A stretch of 64,000 nucleotides of DNA from Sthenelais limicola (GCA_942159475.1 OW804096.1:13069871-13133870); one strand, 5' to 3'. Shown: positions 40,781-52,889, counted from the first letter of the stretch. Translations and numbers: made by a program. The notes: generated by a model from the letters alone, not told the origin.

Positions 40781-41201
40781 CTAAACCAGGGTTAGCATAA
40801 TAAAGAAACTAGGAACAATAGAGACAAAGCTTGGTATTAATCCTATGGACAGCGGTCTGGGTTGGAGTAGGGGGTTTCCGATTCGCTCCTGGTCCAATTT
40901 CATGGTATCTTGGATGTCTTCAATGCTTGCGACGCAATTGCGTCATTCTTTGTGCTTCAAAACACATGTTCCAATTGGGAAGTCGTTGGTTCCGCGGATA
41001 TGCATCTATTGTGGAGGGTATAGGATGGTTGTGCTGTGTTTGTTTTGATCGCAAATCGCCCGCATGTGGGTTTAAAGGGTTAAACATCAGAGGCGTGTTC
41101 AATTGGCGTGAGTGATTCATTCAAAATAGCAATAAACACCAAAGTGCTTTCAACATCCATATACATATACAATGCTGAGTAGTGAGTAAAATATGTGTAT
41201 A
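40781..41201. other. Unexplained GC-balanced segment
   Basis: Has open frames of 60-94 codons in two plus frames containing paired Cys (RICIYC, LCCVC). These weakly recall a piggyBac C-terminal zinc ribbon split by a frameshift, but the similarity is too slight to annotate. Confidence 0.25.
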
Positions 41202-41443
41202 TGAGTCAGATTTTTAGAAAATATACAATTGGCAGCTCTACACATTTAGTCAATACTGCTAAATTAGGCTAAAAATGATATAAATACCAGCTATACCTGA
41301 GTATATTTGGTATCGAGTTGATTCAAGGGATGTGTTTGGTTATGTTGAACTGTGTTTTGAGTTTCATTTATGTATTCAATTTGGGTTATTTGAGAGGGTT
41401 TCTAAATGTGAATTGTGCATTTTCTGGTTTCAAGTTTCACCCA
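41202..41443 (+). mobile_element. MITE-A, full copy
   Basis: Plus copy with right-end variant CAAGTTTCACCC. Confidence 0.75.
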
Positions 41444-42846
41444 TATTCTCAATTTACAAGATTTCCTCCGAATCACGTTAATTTAAAAAGAGTAATAAAG
41501 AAGTTTAAAGCAATCTAACAATTATTGAGGAAATGTTAACCAGAAACGGGGGAAAGGGGGGAGAGGAGAAGGCTGGAAGGAGTTTATAAAAGAACTCAAA
41601 GTGAGTATTAAAATTGTTCTGGAATAAGTTCAAGTCATATAATGTCATAAGTCAAATGTTAACCATGAGTCCAAAGGAAATCGTTTTGTTATCCCCTGTG
41701 CGCCTTAAGCGTCTGCTGGTTTATGAGAAAAACGAAGAAAACTAAATATAAAGAGAGACATCGAAAATTGCGCCAGAAGTGTAGTAGCCTCGGTGGCAGG
41801 ATTTGTTGAAAAAACCTTTAATAAAAAAAAAAGTTAATTTAAAAAGGGATTGTTTGGGATATTCTCTTATCAAATAATGGTAAAAGAGCAGGGTATTTCT
41901 AAGGATAACGAGGCAGATTAGCAAATGATGGAAGTAATAGCTTTGCTAAGGAATATTGTCATATTATCAACAATGGGCTGGAACTGTAACGTGAATGGTG
42001 CTAATCAAGGAAATAAACATAGTAAAAAGGCAGAATAATTGACGAAATAAAAGGGGATAATGCTTAATTGTGTACAGGAGAACCTAGTCCCAAGCATAAA
42101 GATATATAAAATAACTTAAATTGGTTTGCTTAATTTCTCAAAATAACTATACTTATAACAGCAAAGATATAAATATGTGTTTAATTCGTAAAAGCTGTAA
42201 TGATTTGTAAGCTTAATATCCTAGGAAAGCCTCATTGGTTGATTAATACACCTTGTTCATGAACAACATTATTGATTATATAGTTCCCTATATCGAATCA
42301 TTTATATTTGCTAAAAGACATCTAAATATTTCAAAACATTATTTATCATGTACATGTATGTTCACACAACTCGTTGTTGGTGCTCAAAGAGTCTCCATAT
42401 TTTACTCTTTTAGAAAGAAACTTTTAAAAATTAAGAAATTCTGTAACACACATAAGATAAGATAAGAACTACCTTATTTATCGAATAGGACAATACATTA
42501 TAAACAGGTATACAGACTTCTAGATTGCCTCCAGATCTCTCTGCTGTTACCTTGGCCAAAAGGTTTAAGTTAAATCTAGTTTTTAAACGAGATCAAATAA
42601 GAGTAAAATGAAATAAAATAAGAATAAAATAGCATGGTAAGATTAACATGGTAAGACTAACTAAGTCCTTTGGGAATTTTAGAGATTAAACTTTGCTTGT
42701 TGATAGAGAGAAACAGGTATACTCCTGAATGCTGGATCTCTGATCTCTGGATCTCACATGAGTGAATGAATGTTGTGAACCTAACCCACATAACCACATG
42801 GACATTCTTTAAGGTGCGAAGACATGGCGGGAGGCACTTGTATAAG
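41444..42846. other. AT-rich intergenic DNA
   Basis: 1.4 kb without gene signals. A short (AAGAT)n run at 42453-42467 precedes sequence that may be a minus-oriented retroposon tail. Confidence 0.45.
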
Positions 42847-43083
42847 TGGGTCAGATCGTCAGAAAATGTATAATTGGCAGCTGTACACATTTAGGGTATT
42901 CTGCTAAATTAGGCTGAAAAAATATGCATACCAGGTATATCTGAGTATATTTGGTATCGCATTGATTTATAGTATCAGTTCTGTTATGTTAAACTGTATT
43001 TTGAAGCACATTTTTGTCTTAAATGTTGGTTTTTTGAGAGGATTGGTGACGAAGAATTGTACATTTTCTGAAAATCTGACCCA
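42847..43083 (+). mobile_element. MITE-A, full copy
   Basis: Plus copy with intact tips. Confidence 0.8.
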
Positions 43084-43165
43084 CGTAGGAAACTGTTACC
43101 AGTCAGTCCTGTCATGGTTATTGTGTACCTCCCTATACTTAGTACATGGTCTGTATACTGTATGG

Positions 43166-43397
43166 AGCAGAACAGAAAAAAATGTACAATTCGCCTGCAC
43201 AAATGTTCTAGATAATCTAATGTTATAACATTTGTAAGGTTCAAAAGACAGTTCAAAGTACCCTGAACAGATTGTCTGAATCAACGCAATACCAAATATA
43301 TTCAGATATACCTAGTATTTGTAAGATTCCAGGTCAATAAAGTGGAATTTACGAAATGTGTAGAGCTGTTGAATGTACATTTTCTAACGATTTGAGC
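43166..43397 (-). mobile_element. MITE-A, diverged copy
   Basis: Minus copy with a degraded left tip (GAACAGAAAAAAATGTACAATTC). Confidence 0.65.
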
Positions 43398-44041
43398 GAT
43401 GAATGTGTCAGACATGACAACAGCTATATAGGGGCGGTTGTTTTGGTTTATTTTGGTCAAATACCATCAATCAGGAATACCACCTTAATCCTAAACCAGA
43501 CCACATAACCCTTAAGGAAGGAGAGTTGATACACTGATACCTAAAAATTCTATTGCTATAAATCAACACTCTAGAGCCAAATACATTTTTGGGAAAAAAT
43601 AACTACAAAGTCGAATGATTGACTTTGGGATTTCTTTTTCGATTTCTGATCTCCGCTACGTTATCTAAAAAACCTTTAAAACCTTTAAAAGTTAGGAAAC
43701 CCAAGATACATTCAAGTCAATCCAACTCAATGTTAATGTATAGATATAAAGACTGGATGTAAGAGGATTTCTATGTGTCACCTAAGCTGCCATTTACAAT
43801 CAAATGTATTAACATATTACACGATTACAGTAACTAAAACACGATCTTGAAAATCAACTATTTTTTAATGATAGGAGACGGTCAAAAAGGGAAACTGTTG
43901 CTGACTGTTGTAGCCTGCTAGTCCTAATACCTGTAGCGAGTCAGACAGTCGTGGGGTGCTGTGCTTATTTTGGTCAGATCCGGATACTTTCAGCGATTAA
44001 AGCCTTACAAAAGGTTCATCGGAAACTGGCATTTCCATTAT
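43398..44041. other. AT-rich intergenic DNA
   Basis: Nothing recognised. Confidence 0.45.
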
Positions 44042-44270
44042 AGGGTCAGATTTTCAGAAAATGTACCATAAACCTTCACCAATGCTCTCAAAAAACCTAG
44101 ATTTAAGACAAAAATAAGGTTCAAAATACAGTTTAACATAGCAGAACAGATATATTGAACCAACACAAAACCAAATATACTCAGATATACTCCGTATTCA
44201 TCGTTTTTGGCCTAATTTAGCAGAATTTACTCAAATGTATAGAGTTGCCAATTGTACATTTTCCTGACTC
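44042..44270 (-). mobile_element. MITE-A, full copy
   Basis: Minus copy; the right tip is shortened. Confidence 0.75.
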
Positions 44271-44340
44271 TATAGTGCGAAACTGTATTGTCTTTATATC
44301 TGCTTTTGTTTCCTTCAAAACCGGGCACGTATTTTATATT

Positions 44341-44565
44341 TGGGTGAAGTCGTCAGAAAATGCACAATTCACCTTCGCCAATATTCTTAGAAAACCTAAA
44401 TTTAAGATAAAATAAAGTTCAAAATACAGTTCAACATAAATTAACCGATCCTTTAATCAACGCAATACACAATATAGCTCGTATTTATCATTTTCGTGCC
44501 ACATTTAGCAGAATTTATTGAGTTTGTAGAGCTATGGCTTGTACATTTTCTGACTACCTAACCCA
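44341..44565 (-). mobile_element. MITE-A, full copy
   Basis: Minus copy with TGGGTGAAGTCGTCAG; separated by 70 bases from the previous copy in the same orientation. Confidence 0.75.
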
Positions 44566-45073
44566 TACATCTGAATTATCCCTGACACCTTTTATCCACA
44601 CATTCAAAATTTGTGTACCCTTCTTTTGTGCTTATATTTCAGCATGAATAATCGAAGATTTAAAAGATAAGCAATTAAAATGTATCTATGTAGAAGTTTA
44701 AGTCCATTTCTGTTAATCTTCTTGCAGAATAAAAGTTATTATACTAAATGTACCTGGTTATAGCTTAGCTAATTCCGATGCCTTCTGTTCAAAAAACAAT
44801 TCTTGAAGCCATTCCAGAGACCGATAATTGAACTTGTTGATCTTTCTGGAAGCATCTTATAAAAGGTCATTACGCCTCAATAAGTATATAAGATATATGA
44901 TATCGCCCCGAGCAACGACAATACAATACTCTGCTTCTCCCTTGCCTTTGATGTCTTTGATATATCCAATACATTGTATTCCTACGTAACTTCTAGTCTA
45001 TCTTTTGTAAGAACCTATCTCTATTACAGACTTATTTCATTCTTAGTTTATACCTTTTGTATTATTACCCATA
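44566..45073. other. AT-rich intergenic DNA
   Basis: Nothing recognised. Confidence 0.45.
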
Positions 45074-45309
45074 TGGGTCAGATTTTCAGAAAATGTACAA
45101 TTGGCAGCTCTTCACATTTAGGAAATTCTGCTAAATTAGGCTGGAAAATGATGAATACCGGGTATATCTGCGTATATTTGGTATCGCATTGATTTAAAGT
45201 ATCCGTTCTGTTATGTTAAACTGCATTTTGAAGCTCATTTCTGTCTTAAATGTGGGTTATTTGAGAGGATTGGTGAAGGCGAATTGTACATTTTCTGAAG
45301 ATCTGACCC
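45074..45309 (+). mobile_element. MITE-A, full copy
   Basis: Plus copy flanked by TA on both sides. Confidence 0.8.
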
Positions 45310-45352
45310 CTATATGTATTACCCTTTACCCCGCAGCAGCGGCGCTTGGGTC

Positions 45353-45580
45353 TGGGTGACAGAAAATGTACAATTGGCAGCCTCTAAAGATTTCGTAAAT
45401 TATACTAAATTATACTGAAGTGTGATAAATACTTGGTATATCCGAGAATATGTTTGTATTGCGTTGAATCGAAAAATATGTCCGACTATGTTGAACTGTA
45501 TTTTATACGTCATTTTCGTCTTACATTTGGGTTATTTGAGTGGATTTTGAAGGCGAATTGTATATTCTGCGATGAAAACC
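45353..45580 (+). mobile_element. MITE-A, diverged copy
   Basis: Plus copy with a short left tip (GGGTGACAGAAAATG). Confidence 0.65.
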
Positions 45581-45685
45581 CTGTTAAAGTAGGGGCAAGG
45601 ACTGAGGAAATCTCTATGAACCCCAATACAAATATAAGTTCAAATAAATGAATAATTCCCATAAAAAAGTAAATAATACCGGTGT

Positions 45686-45746
45686 TTGGTTACTATTTAA
45701 AAGGATTACTGAAGGCACATTGTACATTTTTTGACGCCCTGACCCA
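45686..45746 (+). repeat. MITE-A right fragment
   Basis: Last 61 bases of a plus copy ending GACGCCCTGACCCA. Confidence 0.6.
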
Positions 45747-46010
45747 TGCTATACAAACACATTGAGCTGCATCATATTATTGGCTTACTCAAGCTCTATT
45801 TCAATTAATAGATGTACACTGATGGCGACATTATTGCCCTTCTCCCAACACCACCATTATCAGGCCATGTAACTGTATATAATGGGAGAACATACCGCAT
45901 GATTACACCTGATAGCTACTGACTGTGTATGTAAACATTGCCTATTTTACACCTCAGTGGAGCTAGGTAGCGTCAAGTGCATGCAGAGCGGTACATAGTA
46001 GGAAGGGTAC

Positions 46011-46243
46011 TGGGTAGTCGCCAGAAAATGTACAATTGACCTTCACCAATTTACTTAAATAACTCAAATTTAAGACGAAAATAAAGTTCAAATTACAGTT
46101 CAACCTAAGCAAACAAATGCTAGAACCAATGCAATGCCGAATATACTCGAGTTTAACTAGTATTTGCCAAATTGCAGTCTAATTTAGCAGAATTTAATAG
46201 ATGTGTACAGCTGCCAATTGTACATTTTCTGAAAATATGACCC
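46011..46243 (-). mobile_element. MITE-A, full copy
   Basis: Minus copy; left tip TGGGTAGTCGCCAG. Confidence 0.75.
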
Positions 46244-46499
46244 TGCTGCAGAATTGACTTCAGAAGAAAAGGTTTTGGGAAGGGCCGTTAGAACTTGACA
46301 TTATATTTAAACTTTTTAAAGTGAAACATATTCTGTATTATTTACATAGTACCTAGGGCATTGATGATGTGTGTATCTTTAAATAACCTTTTGAATTATT
46401 ATTGATGTTAGAGTGTTATCATATTTTACTCATCATGAAACGTTTTGGTCAAGGTTCCTTTTCTAAGGATTTATCGCCAATATTTGAAGAGAAAAGAAT

Positions 46500-46700
46500 A
46501 AAGAGCAGGGATGGAGGAGGGAAAAAGGGAGGGATGGAGACACAGAAAGAGGGTGAGAGAGAGAGGGAAGGACCGGGGGGAAGGAGTGAGGAAGAGACAG
46601 TAAGGAATAGAAAGGAGAGAGAGAAGGGAGGAGAGAGAGAGTTAGAGACAGAGGTAAAAAGGAGCGAGAGAAATAGGAAGAGAGAGAGAGAGAGAGTATG
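46500..46700 (+). repeat. GA-rich tract
   Basis: Purine-rich low-complexity sequence producing open frames on both strands that are not genes. Confidence 0.7.
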
Positions 46701-46740
46701 GTAGGCACAAAACAGCTAAGAGAGGGATATATCAATAAAA

Positions 46741-46976
46741 GGGTCAGGTCGCCGGAATATGTACAATGGGCCCTCATCGATCCTCTCAAATATCCTAAAT
46801 TTAACACAAAAATGAGGTTCAAAATACAGTTAAACATAACCGAACTGACCTTATAAAACAAGGCAATACTAAATCTACTCACATATGCCTAGTATTCAAC
46901 AAATTTCATCCTATTTTAGCAGAATTTACTGAACATGAAGGGCTGCCGATTATACAGTTTCTGAAAATCTGACCCA
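46741..46976 (-). mobile_element. MITE-A, full copy
   Basis: Minus copy; left tip GGGTCAGGTCGCCGG. Confidence 0.75.
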
Positions 46977-47344
46977 CATGGAGAGAGAGACCACAAATTG
47001 CCCCTGGTTGACTGAATCAGTTGGCCCTGAGCCATACAGTATGTCAGAGTGACACGACCCTGTCACCAACAGTCAACATAGCTGTCACTTCCCATACATA
47101 ATCACTCTGTCAACCAGCAAGAGGTAATGTCACATAAATCCTCCTCCCTCTGTCAAAGGATCAAATGTATTATAAACTTCCACATATGGCAAAATGGGGC
47201 CAATTTTAAGCCAATGGGGCCAATGTTAGGCTATTGAAGCATTGATAATAATATATATCATAACTGCCATTTGCACCTTCGATCCTTTTCTTATTATTCA
47301 TCAGAGGAAATTGTTATACGATTGCGAGCTTTAGAGAGTCATTT

Positions 47345-47480
47345 ATTTACTTTTATTGATATTATCATACAACTTTTATTCAGTAAACGTATACATACAT
47401 AATGTAAATCAAGAAAAGGGCCATAGCTCCTTCTCCACTGGAGATCTACCAGGGAGCCCTTAAACTAAACATCAGTAATG
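47345..47480 (-). repeat. LINE 3'-end fragment
   Basis: On the minus strand it reads GGAGATC...CAGTGGAGAAGG then ACTGAATAAAAG, resembling the 3' ends at 19222 and 14996. The rest of 46977-47669 holds nothing recognisable. Confidence 0.35.
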
Positions 47481-47669
47481 GGTTATTTTGAAATCAGGAA
47501 TAAATGTACAATATTGATTAGTCAGTTAATGTCAGTGTCAGTAGTTATATTAATATCCCCCTTTAGTGGGATTTTAATAGTCGTTTGTCCTTTAGTGTTG
47601 GTATTTCTTATTTAAAGATAGTAAATATATAGGCACCAGTTCAGACATGATATGGCTCTAAAGATCATA

Positions 47670-47912
47670 TGGGTCAGATTTTCAGAAAATGTACAATTGG
47701 CCTTTACCAATCCTCTCAAATAATCCAAATTTAAGACAAAAAACATGCAGGTTCAAAATACTGTTCAACATAACCAAACAGACTGTTTGAAGCAAGCTAG
47801 GCAATGCCAAATATACCCACATACCTAGTGTTGGATGATTTTTCAGTCCGATTTAGCAGAATTTACAAAATATGTTGATCTGCCAACTGAGCATTTTCTG
47901 AAAATCTGACCC
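47670..47912 (-). mobile_element. MITE-A, full copy
   Basis: Minus copy flanked by TA on both sides. Confidence 0.8.
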
Positions 47913-48217
47913 GTATCCTGTCTTTGTATCTGTCAGGTTGGGTGTGGAGTTTTATGATTGCCACCCTTTTTCTTCATTGCCTTCCTCTTCTGTCCTTCTC
48001 CTCCTCTCTCAACTCACTCTTCACTCTCTCTTAATAAATATACGTTTCAAACTGAATTTCAAATTTCAAACTGAATTTAAGCAAAACAAAGAGTATTTTA
48101 TAATTCACCTATTCTTACATTTTCTCCTTCTCCTTCTCTGTCAGTGTCCCTGTATCTCTTTCTTACAGATAATATATAAACATCTGGTTACAGCAGTTAT
48201 CTATGTAAGCTTTATTA

Positions 48218-48280
48218 TCCCCCCCCCCCCTCCTCTCCCCCTCCCCTCACACCTCCCCCCCCCCCCCCACACACACAGCA
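48218..48280 (+). repeat. C-rich run
   Basis: Alternating C runs and CCT, ending in (CA)n. Confidence 0.7.
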
Positions 48281-48290
48281 GTTAGCTATG

Positions 48291-48528
48291 TGGGTCAGAT
48301 CTACAGAAAATGTACAATTGGCAGCTCTACACATTTAGTAAATTCTGCTAAAGTAGGCTGCAATTTGTTCAATACTAGCTAAATTCGAGTATATTCGGCA
48401 TTGCATTGACTCTAGCCATCTGTTTGGTTGGGTTGAACTGTATTCTGAAGTTTATTTTCCCCTGAAATTTGGGTTATTTGAGAGGATTGGTGAAGGTGAA
48501 TTGTACATTTTTTCAAAATCTGACCCAT
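48291..48528 (+). mobile_element. MITE-A, full copy
   Basis: Plus copy with TG on both outer sides. Confidence 0.8.
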
Positions 48529-48544
48529 GTAGGGTTTATTATCC

Positions 48545-48615
48545 ACCCCCCTCCTCTACCCCTCCCCCCACAACTCTAGCCCCCCCCCCCCCCTCCCCCC
48601 TCCCCGCCCCCAATC
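48545..48615 (+). repeat. C-rich run
   Basis: Low-complexity C/CT sequence with runs of up to about 13 C. Confidence 0.7.
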
Positions 48616-48825
48616 CCTCCAGGAGGTAAGGTGCTATATGTGTGAATGCATTAGGAGGACATATCATATAACCTAAGTGTACTGGTCCATGATATTGTTA
48701 CCTTCATATTGTAACCGTCCATATGTCATACATCAACGTCTTGATCCTCCCTTAGCTGCATCATGATCCCTGCCCCTGATCCCATGGGTTCTTTATGTGC
48801 AAATGTCTGGTGTGCAATTATGATG

Positions 48826-49248
48826 GTGCGCCTTGGTGGGTGAGTGAGTGAGTGAGATTGGTTGCTTTACGCCCTTATCAACACATTTAATATGGTTATA
48901 TCAAGGGCGGGAGAGCTGAGAGTGAGTGAGTGAGATTGGTTGCTTTACACCCTTATCAACACATTTAATATGGTTATATCAAGGGCGGGAGAGCTGAGAG
49001 GGAGTGAGTGAGATTGGTTGCTTTACGCCCTAAACAACACATTTAATATGGTTATATCAAGGGCGGGAGAGCTGAGAGTGAGTGAGTGAGTGTGATTGGT
49101 TGCTTTACGCCCTTATCAACACATTTAATATGGTTATATCAAGGGCGGGAGAGCTGAGAGGGAGGCAGTTTATGATCATACCCAGGAAATAGAGATAGAG
49201 AAGAAGGGAGAGAGACAGAGAAGAAGGGAGAGGGCGCGCTTTGGTGGG
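48826..49248 (+). mobile_element. Family C array inserted in family D
   Basis: Four head blocks of about 80 bp (from 48841) end in one full tail. They are flanked by GTGCGCCTTGGTGGG (48826-48840) and GCGCGCTTTGGTGGG (49234-49248), a 15-bp target duplication with two mismatches. The family D copy at 6533 has this sequence only once, which provides the empty site. Confidence 0.8.
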
Positions 49249-49316
49249 GAAAACTACAGCTTTATATTGGGAAATGGGGGCGTTTTAGACAGAATAATCT
49301 CAGAAATACCACTGCC

Positions 49317-51350
49317 ATATCTCTTCTTCCCCCTCCTCTTGTTCTTCCTTTTGTCCTGCTTATTCTTGTTCTTTGTCTTTTCCCCCTTCTTCTTCTTCTT
49401 CTTCTTCTTCTTCCTGTTCTTCTTTCTCTTCTTGTTCTTGTTCTTGTTTTTCTTCTTCTACCCCTCCTTCTTCTTCTTTTTCCTTTTTCCTCTTCTTTTT
49501 CTTCTTCTTCTTGTTCTTCTTCCTGTTCTGTTCTTCTCTCTCTTCTTCGTCTTCCTGTTCTGTTCTTCTCTCTCTTCTTCTTCTTTCTGTTCTCTTCTTC
49601 TCTCTCTTCGTCTTCTTCTTCTTCCTGTTCTGTCCTTCTCTCTCTTCTTCTTCGTCTTCCTGTTCTGTTCTTCTCTCTCTTCTTCGTCTTCCTGTTCTGT
49701 TCTTCTCTCTCTTCTTCGTCTTCCTGTTCTGTTCTTCTCTCTCTTCGTCTTCTTCTTCTTCCTGTTCTGTCCTTCTCTCTCTTCTTCTTCTTCCTCCTGT
49801 TCTGTTCTTCTCTCTCTTCTTCTTCTTCCTGTTCTGTTCTTCTCTCTCTTCTTCTTCTTCCTGTTCTGTTCTTCTCTCTCTTCTTCTTCTTCCTGTTCTG
49901 TTCTTCTCTCTTCTTCTTCGTCTTCCTGTTCTCTTCTTCTCTCTCTTCGTCGTCTTCCTGTTCTGTTCTTCTCTCTCTTCTTCTTCTTCCTGTTCTGTTC
50001 TTCTCTCTTCTTCTTCGTCTTCCTGTTCTCTTCTTCTCTCTCTTCGTCGTCTTCCTGTTCTGTTCTTCTCTCTCTTCTTCGTCTTCCTGTTCTCTTCTTC
50101 TCTCTCTTCGTCGTCTTCGTGTTCTGTCCTTCTCTCTCTTCTTCTTCGTCTTCCTGTTCTGTTCTTCTCTCTCTTCTTCGTCTTCCTGTTCTGTTCTTCT
50201 CTCTCTTCTTCGTCTTCCTGTTCTGTTCTTCTCTCTCTTCGTCTTCTTCTTCTTCCTGTTCTGTCCTTCTCTCTCTTCTTCTTCTTCCTCCTGTTCTGTT
50301 CTTCTCTCTCTTCTTCTTCTTCCTGTTCTGTTCTTCTCTCTCTTCTTCTTCTTCCTGTTCTGTTCTTCTCTCTCTTCTTCTTCTTCCTGTTCTGTTCTTC
50401 TCTCTTCTTCTTCGTCTTCCTGTTCTCTTCTTCTCTCTCTTCGTCGTCTTCCTGTTCTGTTCTTCTCTCTCTTCTTCTTCTTCCTGTTCTGTTCTTCTCT
50501 CTTCTTCTTCGTCTTCCTGTTCTCTTCTTCTCTCTCTTCGTCGTCTTCCTGTTCTGTTCTTCTCTCTCTTCTTCGTCTTCCTGTTCTCTTCTTCTCTCTC
50601 TCCGTCGTCTTCGTGTTCTGTTCTTCTCTCTCTTCTTCTTCGTCTTCCTGTTCTGTTCTTCTCTCTCTTCTTCGTCTTCCTGTTCTGTTCTTCTCTCTCT
50701 TCGTCTTCTTCTTCTTCCTGTTCTGTCCTTCTCTCTCTTCTTCTTCTTCCTCCTGTTCTGTTCTTCTCTCTCTTCTTCTTCTTCCTCCTGTTCTGTTCTT
50801 CTCTCTCTTCTTCTTCTTCCTGTTCTGTTCTTCTCTCTCTTCGTCTTCCTGTTCTGTCCTTCTCTCTCTTCTCCTTCTTCTTCTTCTTCCTGTTCTGTTC
50901 TGTTCTTCTCTCTCTTCTTCTTCTTCTTCTTCTTCCTGTTCTGTTCTTCTTTCTGTTCTTCTTCTTCTTCTTCTTCTTCCTGTTCTGTTCTTCTCTCTGT
51001 TCTTCTTCTTCTTTTTCCTGTTCTGTCCTTCTCTCTCTTCTTCTTCTTCTTCTTCGTGTTCTTTCCTTCTCTCTCTTCTTCTTCTTCTTCTTCGTGTTCT
51101 GTCCTTCTCTCTCTTCTTCTTCTTCTTCTTCTTCGTGTTCTGTCCTTCTCTCTCGTCTTCTTCTTCTTCTTCGTGTTCTGTCCTTCTCTCTCTTCTTCTT
51201 CTTCTTCTTCTTCTTCGTGTTCTGTTCTTCTCTCTCTTCTTCTTCTGCTACTTCTTCTTCCTGTTCTGTCCTTCTCTCTCTTCTTCTTCTTCTTCCTGTT
51301 CTGTTCTTCTCTCTCTTCTTCTTCTACTTCTTCGTTTTCCTCTTCTTCCC
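49317..51350 (+). repeat. About 2-kb polypyrimidine tandem array
   Basis: Variants of a roughly 30-bp unit built from CCTGTTCTGTTCTTC, CTCTCTCTTC and (TTC)n. A longer block starting CTCTTCGTCTTCTTC recurs at 49741, 50235 and 50697, giving a higher-order period of about 460-495 bp. Stop codons are nearly impossible in such sequence, so the long frames of 700 codons or more on both strands are artefacts. Long mirror-symmetric pyrimidine tracts can adopt triplex DNA. Confidence 0.85.
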
Positions 51351-51372
51351 CCACACACTGCGGTCTCTCCCT

Positions 51373-51530
51373 CCTCCCCTCCTCCATATCCCTCTTCCTC
51401 CTTCTTCTCCACCCTCCATCTCCTTCTCGTCCCTCCACCCTTTCACTGAATCTCCCTTCTCCTCTTCCCTTCACCCCCTCCCTCTCCCCACTCACCCCTC
51501 CTCTCATTCACACCTCCCTACCTTCCAACA
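51373..51530 (+). repeat. CT-rich flank
   Basis: Irregular pyrimidine-rich DNA next to the array. Confidence 0.6.
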
Positions 51531-51676
51531 TTCCTAAGTAAGCAATCCTCTCACCTGCCAATCTGTGCAATTGAGACCTCCAGGTGGAAATTGGCTGGTG
51601 AAAAACTCTTGATTAAATTAACTTTCTGACTCAGTCCGTTTAACCGGGACCATATTATTATCCTGTATAGTGTATA

Positions 51677-51924
51677 TGGGTGAAATCGGCAGAAATTGTA
51701 CAAGTCACCTTCACCAATCCTCTCAAATAAGTACAAATTTAAGACACAAATTAGGTTTGAAATACAGTTCTACATAACCAAAGAGATGGTTTGAATCAAG
51801 GCAATACCTAATTTACTCAGATATACCTGGAAGTGACCATTTTTTAGTCTAATTTTAGTCTAAAAAGGAGAATTTACTAAATGTGTACAGCTGCCGATTG
51901 TACATTTTCTTAAGATCTGACCCA
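51677..51924 (-). mobile_element. MITE-A, full copy
   Basis: Minus copy with GGGTGAAATCGGCAG left end and a small internal duplication (TAATTTTAGTCTAA). Confidence 0.75.
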
Positions 51925-52112
51925 TATCTGGATCCACATGCCTCATGTCTATCATGAAAATATACCTTACAAAAATGTGCCGGGAATGTGAGGAATAAGG
52001 ATAAATCAAGTCAAGTTGGGCAGGAAAAGACAAATATTATATGCATCAAAGGTAGAGGGAGTGATGATGGATTATCATGCGGCTATCCAGCATGTATACA
52101 AGTATATATATA

Positions 52113-52349
52113 CAGGTCAGATTTTCAGAAAATGTACAATTGGCAGCTGTACACATTTAGTAAATTCCGCTAAATTAGGCTGCAATTTTGTCAATACTAG
52201 GTAAATTCGACTATATTCGGCATTGCATTGATTCTAGCAATCTGTTTGGTTAAGTTGAACTGTATTTTGAACTTTATTTTCGTCAGAAATGTGGGTTATT
52301 TGAGAGGATTGGTGAAGGCGAATTGTACATTTTCAGAATATCTGACCCA
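52113..52349 (+). mobile_element. MITE-A, full copy
   Basis: Plus copy flanked by TA on both sides. Confidence 0.8.
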
Positions 52350-52355
52350 TATACA

Positions 52356-52435
52356 AGGGCCCTGTTAAGTCATCCTCATTTAAAATGTTCCTTGCTAAGC
52401 TATTGATCCTTGCTTAGGTAGAAAATTGTCACTGT
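52356..52435 (+). repeat. MITE-F left fragment
   Basis: GGGCCCTGTTAAGTC followed by TTCCTTGCTAAGCTA matches the left part of the copy at 35846. The following 52443-52500 matches the short repeat at 16672. Confidence 0.55.
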
Positions 52436-52732
52436 CAGAATATACATTGTGATATGTTATAGGAAAATGAGTCATAAGTCGCAAAATTGCTATTTTCCTA
52501 AATTAGTTAAATATACTCCTCAGTATAACCTCGGATATGCATCTAGATGACCTCAGAAACGCCTGGATATATTTAGCACATAGTTTCGGAATTCCGGACA
52601 TGTATAGCTACTACTGAAAACACTGAATTCTTAAAAAATGAAAACATTCCAACAAAGAGTTCTTGTGATAAGAGATTTGAAAAATACAATTTTGGGGACT
52701 TAATTGTGAGTCATTTGTCTATAACACGTCCC

Positions 52733-52873
52733 ATGTCCAACATAACACGACCGATTTTCTGAATCAATGAACCACCAAATATAAATAGAAGTATTTGTAA
52801 TTGTACTGTGCCTAATTTAGAAGAATGTACACAATATAGGTGCCGATTGTACATTTTCTGAAGCTCTGGCCCA
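52733..52873 (-). repeat. MITE-A right part
   Basis: Degraded minus copy lacking its left 90 bases. Confidence 0.6.
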
Positions 52874-52889
52874 TGCATACAAAGATATA

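Larger units (their letters stand above)
48690..51372 (-). mobile_element. Family D element with giant purine tract
   Basis: On the minus strand the order is ACCGCAGTGTGTGGGGGAAG, a purine tract of about 2 kb, ATTTCTGAGATTATTCTG, GTAGTTTTCCCCACC, then (after a family C insertion) AAGAACCCATGGGATCAGGGG and GACATATGGACGGTTAC. Each block aligns with the compact copy at 6533-6895. The tract is therefore an expansion inside a transposon and not a coding sequence. Confidence 0.7.

Noticed and set aside
40831..41115. Possible piggyBac-like Cys-rich C-terminus
   Set aside because: Only a few paired cysteines split over two frames; no upstream transposase sequence is visible. A profile search would decide.
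49267..51541. Very long open frames (over 700 codons) on both strands
   Set aside because: They lie in a polypyrimidine/polypurine tandem array where stop codons can hardly occur; the predicted peptides are pure Ser/Phe/Leu or Glu/Arg/Lys repeats in several frames at once.
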